From Sipunculus nudus (Eukaryota; Annelida; Sipuncula; Golfingiida; Sipunculidae), in the NCBI GenBank assembly GCA_026874595.1, contig CM049307.1, forward strand, positions 342,579 to 406,578: a DNA stretch of 64,000 nucleotides. Direction: 5' to 3'. Position 1 is the first letter of the stretch; every line of letters starts with the position of its first letter. Shown piece after piece: positions 21,776 through 35,828 of the stretch. The notes beneath the pieces were generated by a model, which was not told the origin of the DNA, ran no database searches, and saw nothing but the letters and a program-made list of their open reading frames with translations. A program made the position numbers and the translations under genes.

Positions 21776-24700
21776 TATTCTCTCTTGAGCATATGACGAA
21801 AGTTCAATGCAAGTTTAGTAATCGCGCATTTGTACGAAATCTGTTATTACAATAATGTTCAAACTGTTTTATTAGAAAACTTCTTGAAAGACCTACATGG
21901 TCCTTGAAGCTTAAGTATACATTCAGGTGTTTATGAATAAGTAAAATTTTAAAAGAATATAATAATTTTAGTCCTCTCTAAATTGAACCGGAGGCATCCC
22001 ATTATTCATCGAGCCACGCCCACATGACTGATTATCATGATAATAATGAGATTACCTAGGTATAATTAACAATACAAACCGTGAGCAGAAAAAAGAATTC
22101 CCCCAATCAGTCATTAGACCTGACACAACAAAGCGGTACTTGGAAAACCTCTCGTGTCAAGGAATTTTCAAATCAAAACTAAAGTCAGATTCCTCTCTTT
22201 GAGTGTAAAACGATGTACAGCAGAGTTAAAATTCCAACAGCTGGGTTTCCTTAAATATACCTAACCGCTTTATGAAATATCACAATCGATGCATACAGTA
22301 GGAAAGAGAAACTGTAAATACATTCCGATACATCTGTACATTAATTAATAACGAAAATCCATGAGTAGGTGAACGTTAAATAAAAAACCTCACTCTGTAC
22401 CTCGAGTTCTGTATGAAAGCAGTATCCTTACACTATTAACGGCCAGGTCAATAACAACTATAGGTTCAACCTGATGGCTAAAACATTCTGTATTAAATCT
22501 TGCAGTATTCTATACTGAACCCAAGGATCACCCAGAATTATTTTATAAAAAGGAATTTAGATATTTTGTCTGTAAATGATTACTGTGTTGTTAACTTCGT
22601 GCTTGCGAAAAATTCCATTATATATAATGTTCCTTGAGGAAAGAGGTGCTGCAGATGCATTAGTCTACCGGTTAGTAACTTCCTCATGAGGTCGTGGCCC
22701 ACACGAATCCCTCTGGAAGTTCAGTAATTTTGCTGAAATATCCTTCGGCGCTGATCGACAGGGACCAGGCTGAGGGATAATCGGATATGATATGAAATAT
22801 CACGAGATCTCGGAGCTATCGTCTTCCGAAGCACGAACCCGCGCCATGTTTTTTGTGGCATGGTACTACCGTTATGTTGTCCAATAAACTTGCTGTCTGA
22901 AAGTCAGCAGGTGACACAGGCTATATGCATATTTTATGAAGACTCGTAAGACTTTATGTGCTTCTCCCGTACACTGCGTAAACTCAGTGGTCTTTCATCA
23001 TACATACGCCATAAAAAAGATAATTCGGAACTTTCCAGTATCTTGCTTATCCTCGTTCTGAACGACAGATCACTCAGAAAGCACACCCCTCCACTAACGA
23101 GTACCATAATTTAACAGTATACGAAGAATCTCGTTCCCCCTTTCATTTTTTTTTCTTCAGTAAAAATCGACACCTACGCAAAATATCCTTCGTAGCTGTA
23201 CGGAATAGACAGCACTCTCAGAGCGCATTCCTCCGCAAAAACCTTTATCTGCATCCAGGCCAGCTTTGAAAAAAAAAAAAAAGAATAAATAAACAACCCA
23301 TACCCCGACATTCCACATTAATTCACTGAAATCCATTGGAAACTTTCAATAGGAGATATAGACTATTAACGTAAATTAAGATAATTAAATGCGTTATGGC
23401 TATGAAAAACTAATAAAGATGTATTGCATCTCTTGATTTATAGTCTACTCCCATGAAAAATAAATGTCTTATCTGAATTAAGCTTGTTTGATTGGCAAAA
23501 CGTTTGGAACGGGTCCATATAGACCATCAATGAGCAATATAATATTAAATAATAGGCTTACATATTTCAAGATAAATAAAAAAGATGGAAAAGAAAGAAT
23601 ACTTGAGTTAATTTTGAATGGCTGTTTTAGTGAGCCATCCCTCAGGACGCAGGCGTTGATCACATCATGTCTTTGCAAAATCATCCGCGCGGCGCCGACC
23701 TTTGTGACGTCATATACAGCGAATAGCAGCAGAAATAAGGCATTACTGGTCCAGTGTTGCATACTGAACTCTTTTATTTTAAAATACAATATTCAGAAAT
23801 TGTGAAGTATCTGCATGTTAACATGAGACCCAAAGTTATTCGTCAAATATATTCTTTTGAAAATTATTACGAGAAAACATGAGGACTTGGGTCGGACTTT
23901 TGACTATAGGCAGAAGCGGGCATACATTTTTACCTCAATTTTCAATTTTTTAAACAGAAAGATAAAAGAATCTACCGAAATACTAATAAAAAAAAGGAAC
24001 CACAGAGAGGGCGCAGTGATTTTGTTGTCCTGTAAGGTGACATCACTTTAAAGGCTTAGATGCTGACAACACCTGTTTAAACTAACCCTTCTTAAAAATT
24101 GGGCACGTGGGATGTACCAAACGTGTCAACAAGACAGGTCCCTGACGGTTTAAATAGACTTAGACAAAAAATTTCACGTGTGCTGCACACCTCATAGTGT
24201 GTATTAACGTCGGCCGATCACAGTGAGTAACGGAAAAATATATATAGTAGTCATATTACTTTTATTGGGAAATGTTTTATAGATATTTTCTGTAGATTCA
24301 TTGTTAATAGCGGTTTATTTTCCTGATTACAAACGTCTTTAGGAACTAATAAGTCTCTCCGACAGGTCTGCATTTTGTCAACCTTTTTGGATATACAGTA
24401 GTTGTGACCAATTTTCTTCAACTTATTAAATTGACGTGTTTTTGTTGCCTTTGTAGAAATATCCGTCAGAAAAAATACAGATACGTGTCAAATGAGACAA
24501 GGAATATAGTTGTTTACTGCTTGTAAGTGGAATATAAAACCTGCTGTTTTTATTCATTTAGAAATAAAAATAAGTAATACAAAATTCTATGTAGTCTCAT
24601 CCCAACACGGTGTTAACTGCTCAGTCAAATGTTTGTAACTTGTTATTTTTCTTTTAATACCTGGCACGAACAGATGACTCAAACAAAGCCCTAAGATATA

Positions 24701-25763
24701 ATTATCCAGCATAACATGTAGATAAATAAGGGGATACAACCAGGAGACATTAATCATGGCATCCATAATAAGTAAGATGTTTTACCGGCTAAAGCAAGTT
24801 TTGCTTGTTAGCTATTCCATTAGTTATCTTAATTATTTCGGAGGGTATAATTCGCCTGTTTGTATTGAGTTGTTCTTCTGTAGTTGATTGAGTGCAGGTA
24901 CCAATTTAATAGAATTATAAAAATTTAATTATCACATGGGTGCGCCTGTGAGGAAATCCGTTTTTGATAAACGCTGCCAATTCTGTCCAGAGAAGGCTTC
25001 TGTAAGTAAAGAATGGAACTCGAATGGCTCGTGAACGATGGTAGTGATTGATACTCTTACAGCTTGATAAAAAGAAAACAGACGCTCTATACATTGACGA
25101 GAGTGATTTTAGACTGTTCAGTTCAGCATATAACAAAGGGACAGCGCTGATCTATAAATTAACAAAGTTTTCATATTTTACTGGAAAACAATGAGTCCGG
25201 GATGTTTCTATCTAAAGTCCTGCGTCGTTCGCGTAAATTATGATTGGAAACTTCAGCTGCAGTTGAATTGCGATACAAAACTGACCTGACAAACGAAAAA
25301 AATGTTAGAAAAATTAATCATTTTTCATATATAAGAAATGCTTGCGGATAAAGATATAAAAATGAGAGAAAACAATTAGAGTAAATTACGAACGTATTCA
25401 GAAATACTTGCAAGAAAATACTGGTTCCATGTACTAAACAATAAACACACTTGATAAAGCAAGTATATACAGAATTCTTCTTGTAATGGTTGAAGCAATA
25501 GGCGTAGTCATCCGATAATATGAAAGGTGTTTATGACAAGGATACTTATACCTGTCAGAGTTAGAGCATGGAATAAAATCAATGAGATTATACTATTTTT
25601 TAAACACTTTATAAATCGAATAGAACACAGTGCAGTTACAAGGACAACGAATATCAGTACAAACTTCCACAAAGAACACATACAGTTGACAGTCATAAGG
25701 AACAGTACCGACATACACCAAAACAAGAAAATGCAGGTATTTCTATTTAGCCATGTTAGTTTC

Positions 25764-25765
<2 letters not shown>
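21776..25765. other. Unannotated; one weak exon candidate
   Basis: No recognised gene. A weak tRNA-like trace lies at 22655-22725. A possible secretory first exon on the minus strand starts at 23762 (see findings). The rest is AT-rich with no repeat I can name. Confidence 0.4.

Positions 25766-25827
<62 letters not shown>
25766..25827. repeat. (TA)n microsatellite
   Basis: TA tract with one C interruption at about 25806. It produces the poly-(Tyr-Ile) frames seen on both strands. Confidence 0.96.
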
Positions 25828-26723
25828 CACATTTAGTCATGAATTTAATTTTTTATTTTATTTTTTGGTAACATTATATTATTTCAGAAATATTTAATAA
25901 GAAGGATAAAAGCCAAATTCTCTAGATTATTAAAACTAGAATTGGCCTCAAATTTTTTTAATATTGTTGGAGATACTGACACTTTATCGAAAGTGATGTA
26001 AGAACCGAGGAGGAACTGACACATCATCAAATGAAAGAATAAAAGTTTCTTACATAATCAGCCATGAATTTTTGTATGTAGTAATCATTTTAAAGTTACT
26101 GACCCCTTTAAAAATATTGCTGAAGCTCGATACAAATTAACAACTCCCAGATAGTGTTAGTTCTTCTCTCGCAGAAAGGTTTTGTTTTTATCCCAATTAA
26201 AAATTACAGATTTGGATTGCAGGCTTTGTGCAAAAGGTTTGATCTGAAAATGATTTTCCTTAACACGTATTGATATTTTTAATAATAACAAGCCGCATAA
26301 GTCTATGTAGGTCCTAATGCAAGCACGATTTAAAAAATTCGTAGCGGCTACTGCTAAACGGTAGTATTAACTTTAACAAAATTTGAACCAAAGCTATATT
26401 TCAGCCTGACTTGCTTAACGCTGTGGTAGTTCACCTGCACTACATGAAGAAAAGAGTGATGCACAAAGTAATGGGCCAGATTCTTTTAATGGAAATTGTT
26501 TACGTAATTGAAAAATAATAAAGAGGTTTATATAAAACTGAATATGATAAAAGTAAATGCTGTTGAATGTGTTTGTTAGATCCAAAAGAAAAACTTCTGA
26601 TACTGTTAACGCAGCATTGTAAAGTTTAAAAGTATTATGAAAACCCGGTAATTTTGTTTAGATCGTTCATAAAGACCATTTTTATAGCTGATATAAATAT
26701 CTCATATAGCCATTAATAATATA
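25828..26723. other. Unannotated spacer
   Basis: AT-rich; nothing recognised. Confidence 0.45.
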
Positions 26724-27493
26724 CTAGCTGCTCCCGTGGAAAATCTACGGCTCTATCTGATGCATATTTTTGTATTGAGCTAATAGGAATTAAACGACGC
26801 ATATTTTAATCCTAAGGTTTTTGCAGGAACTTTTGTCATGTGTTTCACTTATGATATAAATATTACTTCTGCTGGAATTCCCCAGGAACACCCTCCCCCA
26901 AAATATCATCATAGGCCGAACTTTTGAAACCATTGTTATCATGGAAAATTCAACATACCTGTAATTCCTTAAAACATTTGTCAAACGGTTGACACATCAC
27001 TGGACTCAGTGCCCAGTGTTGACCAAACTGAAAATCCTAGCATTAAAAGCGGAGTCGTGTGGTCTTCGGATTACAAACCTTTACTTCCTCCTGAGAGAGA
27101 AAAATCCTTTAGAGGTGTATCAAATGAATATGGGGATCAATAGGGATTAAATTGGACCCGCATGACTGCTTATTACACAGAAATGCCTTTTGGGCAGGAC
27201 ATGCACTCTGGCCACGGTCTTAACAGGCCAGAGCAAATCCCCGAGGCGCCTCCTGAAATAGCGTAACAGGCGTGGAGGACCTTGCAGCAAAAAAGAAATA
27301 GGGGCACCTAATGGAGAAATATTAAAATTCTTAATGATTCAGTTTAATAGGGCATCATCCCGCAAAATAAAACAAACTTGTCCTAGAAGAGCACACCACG
27401 GATACGTCTGCCGAATTTGGAGAGTCAAATCAGAACGGAAGAAGGTAAACCGTGGTCTAGAAAAAAAAACCATCTCCGTATTAATTATATAGA
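26724..27493 (-). mobile_element. Non-autonomous Helitron, copy C (770 bp, internally deleted)
   Basis: On the minus strand it begins TCTATATAATTAATACGGAG (27493) and ends with hairpin CCGTAG-ATTTT-CCACGG, GAGCAG and CTAG (26727-26724) followed by T. The hairpin has one mismatch. It shares both ends with copies A and B but lacks most of the central ~1 kb. No open frame of note. Confidence 0.85.
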
Positions 27494-29231
27494 CTAGCTG
27501 GTCCCGTGGAAAATCCACGGCTCTATCTGATGCATATTTTTGTATTGAGCTGATAGGAACTAAACGACGCCTATTTAAATCCTAAGGTTTTTGCAGGACC
27601 TTTTGTCATGTGTTTCACTTATGATATTAAGATTACTTCTGCTAGAATTCTCCAGGAACACCATCCCCCAAAATATCAACATAGATAGAAAAGTTATTCT
27701 ATTCCAGAAATCACACAAAAATAAATTGAAAAGTGACTTGAGGTATATAAAGGGTGTTCGAATTTTTAAGTGAGAAGTTTTTTTTCCGATAAACAACATA
27801 GGTTCGACAGCTTCATTGCTTGGGAAATAGCGTAGATATGACGATTGTATAAAGAAGCATTCTACCGCGAAATGATATGATAAATGCTTTGTTTTAGTTG
27901 AAGCTCAGGCGACATCGTGAAACACGATGTTTATTCCATGTAGTCCAAGGCATGTTAACAGACACATGCGTTATTTGTATTCACATGCATATGTCGTGGA
28001 AGTCTCTTGTACGCGAAACGTATAACTGCCAATGTGAAAAAGATAGGCCCATAATAATACATTCCAACAGAATCAAATTTCTGGTTTAAGTATTGTAAAT
28101 TGCCATGGAATAAGCAGGTCTGCTGCAAAATTGACAACTCTCACAGATAAAAAGAAAGCAGGTTGATATATTTCGATAAAAGCATTTAGCAAAGAAACCA
28201 CTTTAGCCTTGTTTCGTTGCATTGTCTTTCAGCAAATTAACGCAAAATGTAATATACAGATTTTGCTGAAAATTTGTAGAGGGGTAGAGTAAAACTGCAT
28301 CCGTAATCCATTACATTTAAGGAGGTAATCGGAATCACCATAATATATTTTTTTCTTAAGTGCCATAATCACAGTTCCACAAAGGAATAATTATAAGGGG
28401 CTATTCCTTTGTCCCCAAGTAGAAGTCGCCTATTCGTATGCAGTTGTTCTGCCTCTCGCCTGGTGAACCCGTGTTTCTGAACCATGGCAATGTTTTACGT
28501 GCACGTGTGAACGAACGACTGATAAGAAGATTCCAGCGGGGGTTTCTTAGTCCCCAAGAGATTAAGGACCCTTACTAGCGTGTGCAATCCCCCCCCTTCC
28601 AGGGCTTCCTTTTCGAAAAAAAAAACTTCATAAAACACATGACTTGGACGAACTTTTGAAACCATGGTTATCATGGAAAGATATTTTTGAATGTATAAAA
28701 ATCAACATACCTGTAAATACCTGTTACTCATTAAAAAATTGTCTAACGTTGGTCACATCACTGGACTCAGTGCCCAGTGTTGACCAAATTGAAAAGCCCT
28801 CGCATTGAAAGCGGAGTCATGTGGTCCTTGGTTTAGAAACCTTTACTTTCTTTTGAGAAGGAAAATTCTTTTAGAGGCGTTGCAATGGATATAAGGGATC
28901 AATGGGGATTATAGTGGACCAGCGTCCATGCGTATTGCCTTTTTGGGCAGGACATGCGCTTTGGCCAGGGTCTTAACAGGCCAGTGAAATTCCCCGGAAC
29001 GCCTCCAGAAAAAGGGTCACAGGTGTGGAGGACCTTGCAGCACAAAAAGAAATAGGGGCACCTAATGGGGAAATATTAAAATTATTAATTATTCAGCTTA
29101 GTAGGGCAAAAACCTGCAAAATAAAACAAACTTGTCCTAGAAGAGCACACCACCGATTTAGAGAGTCGAATCAGAAGGGAAGCAGGTAAACCGTGGTCTA
29201 GAAAAAACTAACTCCTTATTAATTATATAGA
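27494..29231 (-). mobile_element. Non-autonomous Helitron, copy B (1.74 kb)
   Basis: On the minus strand it begins TCTATATAATTAATAAGGAG (29231) and ends CCGTGG-ATTTT-CCACGG, GACCAG, CTAG (27497-27494). The 3' hairpin is perfect. The next base is the first T of copy C, so the two elements touch without any spacer. Homology to copy A covers nearly the whole length. The base before the 5' TC is T rather than the expected A. No Rep/helicase coding sequence. Confidence 0.87.
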
Positions 29232-31881
29232 ATTCTTCCTATCATTGAGCTACAGATTGAGAATACAGTATAGATTTATTGTAATCTTAATTATCGTGAA
29301 AAACTTGTATATGTTGCTACATCTATTTTAACCCAGTTATATGGCAAGCATAGAAAAAAAACTGTTTTGTAAAAGCTTAGTCTTCATTGATATTGACATA
29401 AAAATAATCCAATTAATGCATTAACATTCAATAAACCCAATCAACCAGTCTATCAAGGATTCAGTCTATTAGCTAAAACGGAAAAGGCTATTGATAATTA
29501 AGCTAATTAACCTGTACTTGATTTAAGTAACCGAATTTAAGCATATTCTTGTAAGTGAATAGCAAAACAAATTCCTTCCTTTTGTGAGATGTTAATGAAA
29601 CTGTTACCTTTACTGGTACTTAATATATATGCAAAGCAATGCTCTAATAGTTTTATAGCGTATCTGGTGACATTTTATATAAAATTAGGCTAACCTTGGG
29701 CGGACGTATAGTTGTGTTTTCCAATAAAGAATACCTTCCGGGCCGGAGGAGGGAGGCGTCATCATTTTTTGACAATTCTCATGCAGCTCCTGGACCATGA
29801 GATGACATGCTGGATGTCGACCTTAACAGGAGATGACACCCGGTAAAACAGATGGCCGTATTGATCAATCACCCCGGCCTGGCTGATGACAGAACACCAT
29901 CAACAGATGGCTTAAAGATCGGGGTAATTTTACACATTGATCAATTATTTTTTTTGCCCTGTGTTTCATGACGTCCCTTGGGAAACACGCAGGACAGAAC
30001 AGAGCAATTTCAACGAGTTTGTCTTTAACGTAATTTTGAATTACCCTGAACGCGTGAATGAGATTGACTCCATATTCTTACGACACTGTGGCGTTACCCA
30101 CCTACATTACATTACATCTAAGTCTCATTTGAACAAATATCCAGCACCTTTAACGGGATGTAGAGCGATGCGTTACACAAATAATTTTCAAATGCCTCCC
30201 TGAGCGCTTACATGGCCTACGTTCCATCATGCGGGTCACGGAATGGCCACTGTCATTCACGCAACAGGAACTTATGTTGCTTCCCTAGAAGTCATCCTAC
30301 GGTTGCCATGCCGACAGTAGCGTGTGTGGCTAAATACAAAGGAAAGGCGTGAAGTAGTCTAACGCCTAACGACAATTAACATCTGAAAAAGAGGCACATT
30401 GTTAAATGGCAAAGAGGCTGTTTTGAGTTCGTTTTGTTTGAACATGATTCAAAAGATGCTCTCTTAATTGCCGCTCACTGGATGGCAATCGATATTAAAA
30501 AAACGATTTATTTTGAGGTGTGTCCTTTAAAAATGAACAGGCTCTTTCGCCTCATTTAAATTTGTAAATTTAAATTGTTCTTCAATGTTGTTTTCCTGTG
30601 GACTCTCCCCTCACCTCTCCATTCCAATTTATTGATGTTACATTAAGTAGATTCTTTGGATTAACTTAGTGCCGAAATGATCACGTGCGCATACGTTGTC
30701 CTGTTGATTTCATGATCACCATTTATGATCATATAACGTAAGTTCTAATGACAATATATATAAACATGTGAAAAGAGTTTCACAAGTAATTACTTATTTA
30801 GTAAATACATTATATGCGAGTGGTCTCGCTTACATCATCTTTTCAGGAAACTTTAAACCACGGAATAATCCAACAAAATAATATTTAGATATTTTATGTA
30901 TTGGGTTTAAAAATTAAGTTTCCCTGTCGCCTCAACTGTGCTTGTTGTCTCACAAGAACTCAAAGTAACATCTGACATTATGTAAATTTTGGTACCCCTA
31001 CTCTTTGTTTCTTTAGAATCCTTACATGACGTTTAGAATATTTTACAAAGAACCCGAGGGAGAAAATATTAACAGTGTCTTTTATGAGCTACTAGAGTCT
31101 TATCTTACGAGGAACAGCTTGGATATTCTCATTTTTTGCACCGTTATCCGACAATTAACAGCTTCCAAACACCAAGTTAAAAACCCTGGTTCGAGCTGGA
31201 ATCATCTAAAATCTACATACCATGATTTGGGAGTTTTAAAGGTGGGAGAACATAAGTCTACACGCGGGGATCTAAAACTTTTTTTTTAATAATCCCCTTT
31301 GCGACTGTACATCATCCAACTCCTTCTAGGGTGACATTACACTTCCTGCCACGGGGCACCATGGGATCGTAATGATTTGCATAATATGTTTACACCACAA
31401 GGTGATCTTCAGTACATCCAGGAACATTTTTCTTGCAATAATTTGAGGTTTTGTTTGCTCGGAAAACTCCCCCCTCATGCATTATTCAACACACGACACC
31501 AGACGTTTGATCTAATCAGTCGAAGCATGGGTTCGGGCCCGTTTTAACATTTGAATTGGAACTTTCGGGTATCACCGACATCATATACTGTCTTGATGTA
31601 ACATGTTTCCTGTCAAATAGTTATTCATGTATTCATGGAACGATTTCGCTACGGGACCGGTTTATCGGATATTTTTGCCGATACGAGAACGGTAAGCGCT
31701 CGTGTATACATATAAAGCGGTATAACGTGAGCAAATGACAAGGTTCTTTTTATTGAGAAACAGCGCACCGAAGCTAATTCTGATACAGTTTGATGTCATG
31801 TAGTCATTTTCATTGTATGACTCTCAGACCTCATGCTGGAGAAGCCAATGGTCCCTCTGTGAAACCATAGTATTTCAAATT

Positions 31882-31887
<6 letters not shown>
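29232..31887. other. Unannotated; no gene seen
   Basis: A GC-richer patch at 29700-30340 has no recognised coding pattern. The frames at 29937-30203 and 31026-31289 are short and not recognised. Confidence 0.45.
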
Positions 31888-31966
<79 letters not shown>

Positions 31967-32070
31967 GAAGGGAGGAGAGAAACAGAGAGACAGACAGAGA
32001 AAGCAGACAAAGAGAGAAAACAAAGGAGAGTCAGACAGGGCCAGAGACAGTGAGTGAGAGAGAGAGAAAA
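31888..32070 (+). repeat. (GA)n / (ACAG)n low-complexity tract
   Basis: Pure GA, then ACAG repeats (about 31937-31962), then degenerate purine-rich sequence. It causes the Ser/Leu-rich frames on the other strand. Confidence 0.95.
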
Positions 32071-32595
32071 AGCGCTAAAGACATCAAGCATGTATACTTC
32101 GTAATACGGCAGACAGTCATGAATAAAACATTTTTTTCTCAATCTCAACATTTAGATAAAAATGATAAGTGTCATCAGGGAAGGTTAACTTTAAATATTT
32201 ACAAATAGTATGTCAAGCGACTTTTTTTTCCAGCAGCAATAACTTGTTGGGTAATAAATCACAAACAATGGAGCAATTTAAGGCTGAACATGTGTGGTAA
32301 TATCAGAGTTCTGCATTAAAATACATTAATAATTCTATTAACTATAGACCAGTCACGAGTCATAAAATAATCTGAAGGAAATGAATGCCATACATGGTGT
32401 TTCTTTGGTGGCCATTGTGAGCGGCCCCATCAGCAGTGATTGATTTAATAAGAGCCTTCATCAAACTATACGTGATGGTAATCTAAATGGCAAAAGGGTT
32501 CCCTCCTATAAAGAAAGATTCCAACAGTAAGCCCATGTCTCACCGTAGGTGTTACAAGCCGAGAGTATATCACAGTTTCTGACGTGATATATCAA
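32071..32595. other. Unannotated spacer
   Basis: Nothing recognised. Confidence 0.4.
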
Positions 32596-32875
32596 CTAAA
32601 TTGCAAATACGTCTACTTTATAAAATCTATGACTGTTATACGTTACTGTGTAAATGTGAAGCAGCACGTGGGGATCGGATCTGGAATTTAAAATCGTTTC
32701 TGCTGACAAGACAAATTGAAATTCATGGATGAAGTGTGGTAATCTCCTGAAATTCTCTAAAGCTAGATTGATAGCTTCCTGGAGTTCTGTCACGCGAGTG
32801 ACAGTATTTACATAGGACTTTGTTTACCTGTTCTAGGTCTCCCCACTGGAATAAACAAATACCTAATATCCCGAA
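32596..32875 (-). pseudogene. Possible Tc1/mariner-superfamily transposase C-terminal remnant
   Basis: On the minus strand: LFQWGDLEQVNK (about 32850-32815), then after a one-base shift SYVNTVTRVTELQEAINLAL and ENFRRLP, and later a DPHVLLHI ending. Family knowledge: related transposases end with FFLWGYLKxKVY, then TxxELxxxI...NIxxxP and a His-containing tail. The order and spacing fit, but identity is low, the catalytic residues are not present, and the fragment carries a frameshift. It could also be a chance match. Confidence 0.4.
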
Positions 32876-35828
32876 TGTAACTTTGCAATAAACATTTAAA
32901 CAAAAGTTAAAGTGTGTCCGCTGGGAGAGTGATATGTGCGTAATTTTTTTCTAAAACAGCCAATACTCTTACGGTTTCTTAACATCTGACGGTTTCTTAA
33001 TATCATCAAACATGGAAACTATTTTTCTTTAACGGCTAACTCCACCCGAAGACCCTCTGGACTGTACCTTTTGGAAAAATTACTGTTAGAATGCAAGTGT
33101 GATCCTAGCTGTGACTCAATAGGCACTTATATTGGTCTGATAAGCCCTCTTCAGTCGTGACACCAGTCATTGCACTGCAACGGCCATCCATCCCTTTGCA
33201 CCGCTAATGTGGTAAACAGCCGACAATCATAACATTAGGCAAACTTACAAACCAACATGCGAGGCCATCTCTTACAAGTAATTTTCTGTGTAGCGTACAA
33301 GCTGGTCAGTGTTCATCCAGTAATCCTTACGAGACGTTTGTTTTCATGGGGTCAGAAATTCAACAAACAGCAGGAGATTTATCAATATACTAAATGACAA
33401 GGGAATTTCTTTTCTCGTACATGGTATTGATGGAAGGTGTTGTTAGAATGTACACAAACATATCTCACGATTGGTAGAAAATACACAAACATATCTAATG
33501 ATTGGTTTGGTTTATTTTAAGAGACAGTGTCCTTGAAGGCCACGAGGCAGTGTAAAAATGACGAAATATTTGCTTCCTCGTCTAGCCTTTATCAGTGACC
33601 AAAGCTAGCAGTGTGAAAATTGTGGAAAAAAGAGGTGTATTTTAAACATATGTAAACATGGTAATCGTTTCTTCTCAATACTTAGCGCTTTTTTTTACGT
33701 ATCACGGTTTTTTTCATGATTGTAAATAATAATATTAGTCAATATAAAACAATCTCCAACAAAAATTAACTTATACTTTGATATTACCTTTGAAATTATT
33801 AAGGAAACTAGCCATTCTTTTCCAGCGAAGACCACTTTTGTGTCTTCTTTGTGACTTAAAATGGCCATGCAGTTTCCAGAAAACTGTCCAGCATGGCTCC
33901 ATGCACTCTCAGTGCTAACGGACTGTCATAACTGTTCCTTATTCATGAGGCACGTGTCCGTACTACCCGGGCGTCCCGGTCTCCACATTATTGTTAATAC
34001 CATGCTTCTGTTGCCAGTAACAGTTGATTATCAGTCCACTAGTGGGAAAATTTCCCGGGCGACAACTAGGTTATTATCAGGACGCCACCAGAGGAACATA
34101 AATCTAATCCTTGCTTTCATAATTCATTCTTCTTTTGTTACTGGAGGAGCGGGAGACACGTGTATATATTATCGACAGAGATGCGGATATATCTGGGAGT
34201 ATTTGTATTACCAGGAGTTCCCAGTACACCCCGCCAGTGCGGTGACGCCCTCTATGAGAGGACAAAGAGAAAACGTCCATACAATGTAGAAGGACCACAG
34301 ACCTACAGTATTAAAGTAATGTTGCAATAAATATTTATATGCATCCTGATAGTATCTTGCGATCTGTATGATTTACCACAAAATGTTATGACCAAGGATG
34401 TGGGCACTAACATAGGACATGGCAATGGCGGAGCACGGCTACAAATATGACTGTGTGTTATGTTGGAATTTGAATCAATCTAATAATAGGTGGTTTTGCA
34501 ATTGTCCTGATCAAAATTGTATTAATGATTAAGTTAGAGTAGGCTGTCGTTACATGTTTATTGGATTTCTGTTATTAATGACTATACTACTGTCTATTCA
34601 CAAATAAACGCCCCATGAAATCAGTACGCCGAGCTCAGATATTTCTGCCAAACAATGGACCTAGAAGATGAGGAATAGGGCCACTGAGAGGCGAGATGAA
34701 GAGCATAACGTTAGCCTTAGCTGATCTGTGACTTGCTACTTTGGAGAAAAAATGATAATTATCACAACTATCGTTGATGGTTTACTTGCATATCTTATTT
34801 AAAAAAACTTCAGTAAAGAATTCATACATGAAAACGTCCTTTCATCTGTTTTAGGATATTCCTTTCATTGTCTTGTATTCGGCTTTAGATAATTTCAGTA
34901 CATAATGTGCATACCGTTTTCTTGACACGGTTTTCTTCTATTTCCTCTCAATATTGTTTTCTGTTAATCTGCCTTGTTTGTTGGTATTCTAAATATATCC
35001 ATGTTTATATTATAAATATTCCCATTCCAGTGTCCACTTTTTTTCTTTAATCCTTCAATCAATCACGTGACATGTTTGCGTTATAACTGCAATCGTAGGG
35101 GGCGGTTTCGTATTCATTTATTTAAACATACATTCTGTTCAATTTTTTTCAGCAACTTGTCATTCATTTATTCATGACATTGGCAGGAAGGTAGTGGTGG
35201 GTACTTTGTAGAAGGGATGAGGCAAAAGCAGACAAGGAGGAGTCCCCGGGGAAACAATAACGAGATAATAAGCTGGAGCACATAGAGAAACGAGATTGTT
35301 TAATGTTAAAAAGGCTACTAACCATGTGCTGATTTCTTATTTATATCCAGAATCTGAATGCAAGGGAAAACACAGCACAGGAAAAAATACCTGCTGGCCT
35401 TAATTTAGCTTGTTTCTTAACACTTGAAAATGAAAAAGGAAATAACGGCCAGCTCGAAAAAATTCGGTATAATTAATGCTATATATAGGTTTTAAGAATC
35501 GCACCATTAAAATTTGCATTAAAATTTGCATTAAAAAATAAAAATCCAAGATGCCTATTGGTTAAAATTCAAATGAAATGAGAAGTATCCTAAGCAGCTC
35601 TGTGTCGGTTTGTTTGTCCTTGTAAAGGATTGTTCAATTAAATATATACTTATCTGAAATTAAGAATCAACTTTTGCATCAATTGCTGCAATAGTACCCT
35701 CTAAAAAAGATAATAATTATGTCGTCAAGAATACTAAATGACGATATTTTTTTTCAAATTCATCTTTTAACCCTTTGTTTGAAATATTGATTACATTTAT
35801 CTTAAAATGAAGGTGTGAATGAAGGAGG
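32876..35828. other. Unannotated; no gene recognised
   Basis: Contains a 142-codon frame at 33861-34289 without recognised domain or splice context, and a small direct repeat (ACACAAACATATCT) at about 33450-33500. Confidence 0.4.

Noticed and set aside
22655-22725. tRNA or SINE with TCTACCGGTTAGTAAC and ACGAATCCC
   Set aside because: Box B is badly broken and no SINE body or tail was recognised; too weak to list.
33861-34289. 142-codon frame as a gene
   Set aside because: No recognised domain, no signal peptide or splice context; kept only as unexplained sequence.
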